10,752 nucleotides of DNA from assembly GCA_001803815.1 (NCBI GenBank), contig MHEL01000135.1, forward strand, positions 1 through 10,752, in the 5' to 3' direction. A program made the position numbers and the translations under genes. Shown in pieces: positions 5,407 through 10,752 of the stretch. The notes under the pieces were generated by a model. The model did not search any database. It had not been told where the DNA came from and saw only the letters and a list, made by a program, of their open reading frames with translations. The DNA comes from Nitrospirae bacterium RBG_19FT_COMBO_42_15. GTDB lineage: Bacteria; Nitrospirota; CAKKRA01; 9FT-COMBO-42-15. How positions within the stretch are numbered: the stretch's first letter is position 1; each line of letters starts with the position of its first letter.

Positions 5407-7005
5407 ATGCCGCCTGAGATGGTTATTACGCCTGAGCTTGTGCGGTATTTGACAGAGCTCTCACATGAAGCAGGAAGGCAGATTGGCATACTTGCTGACA
5501 GGAAAGGTATAGTCCAGTTTGTAATAGTCGGCTCTGAAAAGGAGCTGCTCATACCTGATTTGTCAGACTTCCGCCTTGGAAGAAGGAGGCTGCGCGGCGT
5601 GCGGCTGATACATACACATCTTAAAGATGAACCTCTGTCGCAGGATGATCTGACTGACCTTGCCATGCTGCGGCTTGATATGATTGCTGGCATTGGTGTT
5701 CTTGAAAACGGCCTTCCCGGCAATATCTACACAGCGCATCTTTTGCCGCCGAATCCAGAGAAAAAGATATATCAGGTTGATGAGCCTTTGCCGTTTCATA
5801 GATACAATATAGATTTTCAGGAATTTGTTTATTCATTAGAGGATGAGCTGTCTAAAAAGGCAATCGGCTATGATGTGCGAGACAAAAGAGAGAGGGCAAT
5901 ACTTGTAAGCGCCTCAACTAAAGGCAAGGCAGAGCAGGAGGAGTCACTTGAGGAATTAAAGGAGCTTGCCCGCTCTGACGAGCTTGTTGTGCTTGATACC
6001 ATTGTTCAGAGGCCGCATCAGATAAATCCAAAGTATCTTCTTGGGAGCGGCAAGATAAAGGAGCTTATAATAATTTCCTTACAGCTCGGCGCTGATATAA
6101 TAATCTTTGACCAGAACCTGTCGCCTGCACAGGTAAAGGCATTAGGTGAAATAACAGAATTAAAGGTAATAGACAGAACCCAGCTTATCCTTGATATCTT
6201 TGCAAGGAGGGCGCACAGCAGGGAAGGAAAGGTTCAGGTGGAGCTTGCACAGTTAAAATATCTCCTGCCAAAGCTGTCAGAAAGGTCTACTGCCTTATCA
6301 AGGTTAACAGGAGGCATTGGCGGAAGGGGGCCGGGTGAGACAAGGCTTGAGGTGGACAGGCGGCGGGTAAAGGACAGGATTTATAATCTTGAAAAAGAGC
6401 TTGGATCGCTGAACAAGGGAAGAAGCCAGAGAAGGAGCAGACGAAGGGAGGCAAAGATACCGATTGTTTCTACAGTTGGATACACAAATGCAGGAAAGTC
6501 TACATTATTAAATGCCCTTACAAACAGCAGCGTGCTGACGCAGAACCTCCTCTTTGCAACGCTTGATACATCAACAAGGAGATTAAGATTTCCAAGGGAG
6601 AGGGAAATAATAATCACAGACACAGTAGGCTTTATAAAAGATCTGCCAAAGGATTTGCTTACTGCCTTTCTTCCAACATTGGATGAGTTGAAGGATGCAG
6701 ACCTTCTTCTGCATATTGTTGATATAAGCAACCCGAGGTTTGAACAGCAGATTGAGGATGTGAATAAAATATTAGCAAGTCTTGAATTGGATAAGATTCC
6801 TCAGCTCATGGTATTCAACAAAAAGGACAGGATAGAGCCAAAACTTGCAAAGGCTGTAGCAAAGAGATATAAAGGTGTTGCCATATCTGCATTAGAGACA
6901 GCAACACTGCCTGAACTCCTTAATGCAATGGAGGTTTATTTGTGGAAAGCAGAACCTTCGCATCTACAACAACAAGCCCCTGAGGATACGCAATTACAGG
7001 ATTAA
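5407..7005 (+). CDS. hflX: GTPase HflX (ribosome-splitting), long form
   Basis: This is HflX of the long type: 532 residues from the ATG at 5407, probably about 26 more from upstream. The G domain is intact: G1 GYTNAGKST (358-366), G3 DTVGFI (405-410), G4 NKKD (471-474) and G5 SALE (494-497). The HflX-specific glycine loop GGIGGRGPGETRLEVDRRR (302-320) and a coiled linker precede it. The usual HflX N-terminal domain is at about 160-290 (VQRPHQINPKYLLGSGK, 200-216). Before it comes an extra domain (about 1-140) containing HTHLKDEPLSQDD (69-81), which recalls a JAB/MPN metal site. HflX binds the 50S subunit and splits stalled ribosomes, especially under heat stress. The start is uncertain (see the 5' extension). 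The last 86 bases overlap the convergent synthetase gene. Confidence 0.93.
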   Translation: MPPEMVITPELVRYLTELSHEAGRQIGILADRKGIVQFVIVGSEKELLIPDLSDFRLGRRRLRGVRLIHTHLKDEPLSQDDLTDLAMLRLDMIAGIGVLENGLPGNIYTAHLLPPNPEKKIYQVDEPLPFHRYNIDFQEFVYSLEDELSKKAIGYDVRDKRERAILVSASTKGKAEQEESLEELKELARSDELVVLDTIVQRPHQINPKYLLGSGKIKELIIISLQLGADIIIFDQNLSPAQVKALGEITELKVIDRTQLILDIFARRAHSREGKVQVELAQLKYLLPKLSERSTALSRLTGGIGGRGPGETRLEVDRRRVKDRIYNLEKELGSLNKGRSQRRSRRREAKIPIVSTVGYTNAGKSTLLNALTNSSVLTQNLLFATLDTSTRRLRFPREREIIITDTVGFIKDLPKDLLTAFLPTLDELKDADLLLHIVDISNPRFEQQIEDVNKILASLELDKIPQLMVFNKKDRIEPKLAKAVAKRYKGVAISALETATLPELLNAMEVYLWKAEPSHLQQQAPEDTQLQD

Positions 7006-9076
7006 GGTCTATCTCAGATATATCATCAACCCCGTTCAAAAGCTCCGAAACAGTCATTATCGTTTTTGCAATGGCATCAATATCAACAGGAAGGCTTCCC
7101 CTGAAGCCTGTTAAAAGCGGATAGCCCTTTATCTGCTTAATCATCTCCATTGCCTCATCCATATTAATAGGAGCAATGCCAAAAGATACATCCTTTAAAA
7201 GCTCAACAAATATCCCTCCGAGTCCGAACATTACAGCAGGCCCAAACTGCGCATCCCTTATGCCGCCGATTATAATCTCTGTGCCTTTTTTTACCATTGC
7301 CTCAATAAGCACGCCTTTAATCATGGCATTATTAGCCTTTTTTTCAACATCATCCATCATTGCATCAAAGGCGCTGTAAAGTTCGTCCCTATTCTTGATA
7401 TTCAGTTTCACGCCGCCAACATCACTCTTATGTAAAATATCAGCAGAGACTATCTTCATAGCTACTGGCCAGCCTATTGTATTTGCTGCATGAAAGGCTT
7501 CCTCTTTATCCTGCGCAACAAAATGCTCAGGCACAGGAATGCCAATACTCTTTAAAAGCGCCTTTGCCTCATCCTCCAGAAGAGGCCTGTCCCTGTTTGG
7601 CACTGCATCGTCTATAATAGTCTTTGCCTTTTCAATAAATTCATTTTTAATAACATAAGAAGTCGCCCTGTTTGTATTCAGTGAATTTACTGACCTTCCC
7701 CGTTTTATCAGGGCGCTGACAACCCTTATTGCCCTTTCAGGAGTGAAATATACAGGAATGCCTTTTTCTTCTACCTCTCTTTTTACGGCTATTGTCTCCT
7801 CGCCGGCAGTTGAGCAGACAACAACAGGCCTGCCGCTCTTCTTTGCCTTTTCAGCAATAATGTCAAAGACCCCTTTTGTTAATCCCGGCACAGCAAGATG
7901 TGCTACAACAACTACTGCATCAAAGAAGGGGTTATTCACAAGGCATTCCTCTAATACCATTTCGTATTCCTTGTCTGTAGTGCTGCCTGTTAAATCAAGG
8001 GGATTATTTATGCTGTAATATGCTGGAAGCCTCTTTTTTAATCTGTCTTTTAAATCCTCTGGAAATTGCGGAAGCTCAATCCCTTCCCTTGGCGCCAAAT
8101 CTGCCATTACAACGCCTATGCCTCCAGCGCATGTTACAATCAAAACCTTATTGCCCTTTGCAAAGGGCTGCATGGCAAGGCCCTTTGAATAATCATACAT
8201 CTCCAAAAAATTAAATGCCTCAATAACACCACCCTTTTTAAATGCTGCCTTGTAAACCTCATACCTGCCTGCTAATGCGCCTGTGTGCGACTTTACAGCA
8301 GCAATGCCCTTATCAAACTTACCTGCCTTTATCGCAACAACAGGTTTTTTCTGGCTGCAAAATCTGGCAGATTCAATAAACTCCCTGCCATCTTGAACAG
8401 ATTCTATATACATGGCAACCACCTTTGTCCTCTCATCTTCTGCCAGATATCTTAAAAGCTCTATCTCGCCGACATCAGCACGATTGCCGTAATTCACTAT
8501 CTTTGCCACGCCCACATCCTCAATAGGCGCAATGTCCCAGAAAAAGCCTACAAATGAGCCGCTTTGTGAAAGCAACGAGAGCCCCCCTTGCTTTGTTTTT
8601 GCAACCTTTTCTAATGGAAGGAAAAATGTATTAAATCGTGTATGATTGTCAATAACACCAAGGCAGTTTGGGCCGAGGATTCTGATGCCTGCTCTTTTTG
8701 CAATATCCTTTATCTCTTTCTCAAGTTTTTTCCCTTCCTCTCCTGTTTCGCCAAAGCCGCTGCTTGAGATAATTACATTTTTTATCCCTTTTTCTGCGTG
8801 CTCAGATAAAATCTTTGGAACATGGGGCGCAGGGATAATAATAATGGAGAGGTCAACCTTGTCAGGTATATTCAAAACAGAAGGGTAGCATTTGTAGCCA
8901 GACAGGGTTTCATATTTTGGATTCACAGGATAGAGTTTTCCTTTGTAACCAAAAGCAGGCAGGTTTTTTAGGATAACGCCGGAAGGCTTTCTTTCATCCC
9001 CAGATGCGCCGACAATGGCAATGCTCTTGGGATTGAAAAAGGCATCTAAATCTTTTATGTTGTATTCCTTTTTCAT
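6920..9076 (-). CDS. Acyl-CoA/acetate-CoA ligase (ADP-forming), fused alpha-beta
   Basis: This is a fused NDP-forming acyl-CoA synthetase of about 718 residues, which converts acyl-CoA, ADP and phosphate to the acid, CoA and ATP. The alpha part has a CoA-binding Rossmann domain (FFNPKSIAIVGASG near the N-terminus, then ILGPNCLGVID) and a succinyl-CoA-ligase-like domain. The latter contains KSHTGALAGRY, whose histidine (about residue 264) is the expected phosphorylated residue. The beta part is an ATP-grasp_5 domain (about 500-718): LLEDEAKALLKSIGIPVPEH, GWPVAMKIVSADILHKSDVG, FGLGGIFVE and ISEIDLNPV. No acetyltransferase domain is attached. The frame extends to a GTG at 9088; I prefer the ATG at 9076 because it fits the usual short N-terminus, but neither has a good Shine-Dalgarno. 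Substrate (acetate or another acid) cannot be told from sequence. Confidence 0.93.
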   Translation of the reverse strand: MKKEYNIKDLDAFFNPKSIAIVGASGDERKPSGVILKNLPAFGYKGKLYPVNPKYETLSGYKCYPSVLNIPDKVDLSIIIIPAPHVPKILSEHAEKGIKNVIISSSGFGETGEEGKKLEKEIKDIAKRAGIRILGPNCLGVIDNHTRFNTFFLPLEKVAKTKQGGLSLLSQSGSFVGFFWDIAPIEDVGVAKIVNYGNRADVGEIELLRYLAEDERTKVVAMYIESVQDGREFIESARFCSQKKPVVAIKAGKFDKGIAAVKSHTGALAGRYEVYKAAFKKGGVIEAFNFLEMYDYSKGLAMQPFAKGNKVLIVTCAGGIGVVMADLAPREGIELPQFPEDLKDRLKKRLPAYYSINNPLDLTGSTTDKEYEMVLEECLVNNPFFDAVVVVAHLAVPGLTKGVFDIIAEKAKKSGRPVVVCSTAGEETIAVKREVEEKGIPVYFTPERAIRVVSALIKRGRSVNSLNTNRATSYVIKNEFIEKAKTIIDDAVPNRDRPLLEDEAKALLKSIGIPVPEHFVAQDKEEAFHAANTIGWPVAMKIVSADILHKSDVGGVKLNIKNRDELYSAFDAMMDDVEKKANNAMIKGVLIEAMVKKGTEIIIGGIRDAQFGPAVMFGLGGIFVELLKDVSFGIAPINMDEAMEMIKQIKGYPLLTGFRGSLPVDIDAIAKTIMTVSELLNGVDDISEIDLNPVIAYPQGLVVVDAKVLLSTNKPPLH

Positions 9077-9150
9077 ATAGCCATACACTCAAGGCTTGTT
9101 CAGGAGTGAGTTATCAAGGGGCTCGCATTTATTTTGTTTTATATCATCCG

Positions 9151-9576
9151 TTAAAAGAGCTTTCCGAATCCCATTCCTATTTCTTCAAAATGCTTATCAG
9201 CAGTCAGGGCTTCCGAAATTTTAAGCTCCTTCATTATAACAAAGGAGGAAAAATCAAAAAAAGAGATATAGGGCTTATCATGGTATTTTTTGCTCAGTTC
9301 CCAAGCCTTTAGCCATCTTTTTTCATCTACCTTCTCAAATATTATTCTGTTGTCCTTAATTGTATCAATCAATGTATCAATAAAAAAGGCAGCGCTTTTG
9401 GCGTCTATTTTTGCCCTTAAAAGGGTTATGGTTTCTGCAAGGACATAATCCGTTGTAACAGGGATACCTTTTTTGAGAAGAAATGTTTTATAAAAAGCGC
9501 TGGCTTCTGCATGATGGTTGTCATCTTTGTGTGCAATTGCCACCCAGCCCCATGTATCAAAAAAGACCCTCTTCAT
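9151..9576 (-). CDS. vapC: VapC-like PIN-domain ribonuclease toxin
   Basis: This 141-residue PIN-domain protein has all four acidic positions: D7 (VFFDTWGWVA), E48 (DYVLAETITLL), D108 (ISFFDFSSFVIM) and D127 (ALTADKHF). PIN toxins are Mg-dependent RNases. Full length and intact residues suggest an active enzyme. It overlaps the antitoxin gene by ATGA (9573-9576) with AGGA just upstream, so the two are translationally coupled in the usual antitoxin-first order. No clear terminator follows; 62 bases separate it from the preferred-start side of the synthetase gene on the same strand, so read-through into that gene is possible. Confidence 0.9.
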   Translation of the reverse strand: MKRVFFDTWGWVAIAHKDDNHHAEASAFYKTFLLKKGIPVTTDYVLAETITLLRAKIDAKSAAFFIDTLIDTIKDNRIIFEKVDEKRWLKAWELSKKYHDKPYISFFDFSSFVIMKELKISEALTADKHFEEIGMGFGKLF

Positions 9577-9839
9577 TTTTTCCTGATTCCATACAGATAT
9601 TCATCATGTTTGTCTGCAAGGTCTTTTGGCCCGCCCTTGCAAACACCAACTATAGAAAGAAGTTTTTTTGTGGCTTCATCCTCAACTGGCGCTTCTTTCT
9701 TTACCTTCCATTCTGCTAAAAATTTATCTATCGCCTTTCTCACTATCTCGGCTGCAGGTATTTTTGAGTGTTGATGCAGCCTCTCCAATGCCTGTTTCTG
9801 CCTCTCTTCAATAAACATCTGAAATCTTACCTTAGCCAT
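9573..9839 (-). CDS. vapB: Ribbon-helix-helix antitoxin of the PIN toxin
   Basis: This 88-residue protein has an N-terminal ribbon-helix-helix: strand VRFQMFIEE (4-12), helix RQKQALERLHQHS (13-25), and second helix PAAEIVRKAIDKFLAEW (28-44). The C-terminal region (60-88; GVCKGGPKDLADKHDEYLYG) is of the type that wraps the PIN toxin. It should bind the inverted repeat upstream and repress the operon. The start at 9839 has AGGAG 9 bases upstream and a consensus promoter immediately before it. It lies between two metabolic genes on the same strand but has its own promoter. Confidence 0.88.
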   Translation of the reverse strand: MAKVRFQMFIEERQKQALERLHQHSKIPAAEIVRKAIDKFLAEWKVKKEAPVEDEATKKLLSIVGVCKGGPKDLADKHDEYLYGIRKK

Positions 9840-9852
9840 GTTAAAAGTCTCC

Positions 9853-9882
9853 TACACATATTGTATTTGAATTATATGTGTA
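9853..9882. promoter_or_regulatory. Perfect 9-bp inverted repeat, likely VapB operator
   Basis: TACACATAT (9853-9861) and ATATGTGTA (9874-9882) are perfect inverted repeats with 12 bases between them. The centres are 21 bp apart, two helical turns, so two antitoxin dimers could bind the same face. The repeat covers the spacer and the -10 element of the vapBC promoter. Confidence 0.65.
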
Positions 9883-9888
9883 TGTCAA
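9860..9888 (-). promoter_or_regulatory. vapBC promoter
   Basis: On the minus strand a perfect TTGACA (9888-9883), a 17-base spacer and TACAAT (9865-9860). It lies entirely in the gap between the aldehyde dehydrogenase stop and the antitoxin start. Confidence 0.75.
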
Positions 9889-9903
9889 TAAATTCGTGCA
9901 ATA

Positions 9904-10752
9904 TTACAGATTAATCACCACTGTCTTCAAATCCGTCATCTCCTCAATAGCATATCTTGGGCCTTCTCTGCCAATGCCGCTGTTTTTTACTCCGCCATAG
10001 GGCATCATGTCTGCACGGTACAGGGATGTGTCGTTTATCATAATCCCGCCGACTTTTATGCCTTTAATTGCCTTAAAGGCAATGTTTAAATCCTTTGTAA
10101 AGATTCCTGCCTGCAATCCATACTCAGAGTCATTCACAATATCAATTGCCTCATCAATTGTATTATACGGGATTACAGATACAACAGGCGCAAAGGCCTC
10201 AAAGCAGACAATGCGCATTGTCCTTTCAACATCTGTTAATACAGCAGGCGCTACAACAGAGCCTTTTCTCTTGCCGCCAGTAAGGAGCTTTGCGCCATTT
10301 TTTGCTGCCTCATTAATCCACTCTTCTGCCTTTATTGCAGCCTCTTTATTTATTAATGGGCCAACATCCGTTGACTCCTCAATCGGGTCGCCGACTTTTA
10401 GATTCTCTACAAGAGGAATAAATTCAGAAAGGAATTTGTTCATAATATCTTTATGAACAAGCAGCCTTTGCAATGATATACATATCTGGCCTGCATAGGC
10501 AAAACCTGCCCGCGCACAGGCAGTAGCAGCCTTTTTTATATCTGCGTCATCATGTACAATGGTTGCAGAATTTGAGCCGAGCTCAAGTATAACCCTTCTT
10601 AAGCCTGATGCCTCTTTTATCCTCTTGCCAACCTTTGGGCTGCCTGTGAATGTGTAAAGCCCAATCCTCTGATCAGCAAGCAGCCATTCGCCGACTGTGC
10701 TTCCAGAGCCGAATACAATATTCAATAAACCCTTTGGCAGACCTGCCTCAAT
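9904..10752 (-). CDS. Aldehyde dehydrogenase, NAD(P)-dependent (C-terminal part, runs off the right edge)
   Basis: The frame is open to the window edge, so the gene begins outside; 282 residues are visible. The N-terminal edge reads EAGLPKGLLNIVFG, the standard aldehyde dehydrogenase cofactor-domain segment. Next come the glycine motif FTGSPKVGKRI, the general base in LELGSN, the catalytic cysteine in AGQICISLQR, and EAFAPVVSVIPY. The end GGVKNSGIGREGPRYAIEEM is also family-typical. The GQICISLQR and YGLQAGIFT variants resemble the lactaldehyde or NADP-glyceraldehyde-3-phosphate dehydrogenase branch, though the substrate is not determined. The TTG at 10725 is an internal codon, not the start. 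Lying near an ADP-forming acyl-CoA synthetase, it may supply acids or aldehydes for the same pathway, but a toxin-antitoxin module separates them. Confidence 0.93.
   Translation of the reverse strand: MEAGLPKGLLNIVFGSGSTVGEWLLADQRIGLYTFTGSPKVGKRIKEASGLRRVILELGSNSATIVHDDADIKKAATACARAGFAYAGQICISLQRLLVHKDIMNKFLSEFIPLVENLKVGDPIEESTDVGPLINKEAAIKAEEWINEAAKNGAKLLTGGKRKGSVVAPAVLTDVERTMRIVCFEAFAPVVSVIPYNTIDEAIDIVNDSEYGLQAGIFTKDLNIAFKAIKGIKVGGIMINDTSLYRADMMPYGGVKNSGIGREGPRYAIEEMTDLKTVVINL

Noticed and set aside
10007..10456. 149-codon plus-strand open frame inside the aldehyde dehydrogenase
   Set aside because: Antisense shadow of a clearly conserved gene, with low-complexity Ile/Phe/Ser composition.
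10725..10725. TTG at 10725 as the start of the aldehyde dehydrogenase
   Set aside because: The frame is open to the edge of the window and the upstream residues (EAGLPKGL) belong to the conserved family sequence, so the gene is cut by the window.
1..10752. CRISPR array, tRNA or rRNA genes
   Set aside because: No regularly spaced direct repeats and no tRNA- or rRNA-like segments were seen on either strand.

Overview
The window looks like a bacterial chromosome segment of moderate to low GC. Core housekeeping or metabolic genes (an envelope TPM/LemA pair, the ribosome-splitting GTPase HflX, an ADP-forming acyl-CoA synthetase and an aldehyde dehydrogenase) are separated by small accessory modules. 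A long-form HflX together with a fused alpha-beta ADP-forming acyl-CoA synthetase would suit an anaerobic or deep-branching lineage such as Nitrospirota or Desulfobacterota relatives. That placement is inference from gene content only. No rRNA, tRNA, CRISPR array or insertion-sequence transposase was seen.

Layout. (1) 2-1472, plus strand: the tail of an unidentified gene, a secreted or anchored TPM-domain protein that starts inside that gene's stop codon, and a LemA-family membrane protein. (2) 1561-2043, plus strand: an orphan 160-residue protein of unknown function. (3) 2044-4558: a visibly AT-rich accessory stretch. It carries a tightly overlapping minus-strand pair, a DUF262 (GmrS/ParB-like) protein followed by a HEPN-domain protein with an intact R-x4-H motif. 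This is the best candidate for a defence or abortive-infection system here. A degenerate 3' end of a HigB-type toxin gene lies on its left, and matching repeat pieces occur on both sides. (4) 4559-5217, minus strand: an intact toxin-first HigB-HigA (RelE/Gp49-like plus XRE) module with its own promoter, candidate operators and a terminator. (5) 5280-7005, plus strand: hflX, whose conserved N-terminus is encoded upstream of the first in-frame ATG, so its start codon is anomalous. (6) 6920-9088, minus strand: the ADP-forming acyl-CoA synthetase, converging on and overlapping hflX by 86 bases. (7) 9151-9839, minus strand: a VapBC-like PIN toxin and ribbon-helix-helix antitoxin module with a clear promoter and a 9-bp inverted-repeat operator. 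(8) 9904-10752, minus strand: the C-terminal part of an aldehyde dehydrogenase that continues off the right edge.

How the parts relate. Three different predicted RNA-cleaving proteins (HEPN, RelE/HigB and PIN/VapC folds) lie within about 7.3 kb, all on the minus strand and each next to a probable partner or regulator. This is typical of an accessory hotspot between core genes. The acyl-CoA synthetase and the aldehyde dehydrogenase could act together in aldehyde or organic-acid metabolism, with acyl-CoA energy recovered as ATP, but they are separated by the toxin-antitoxin module and need not share a transcript.
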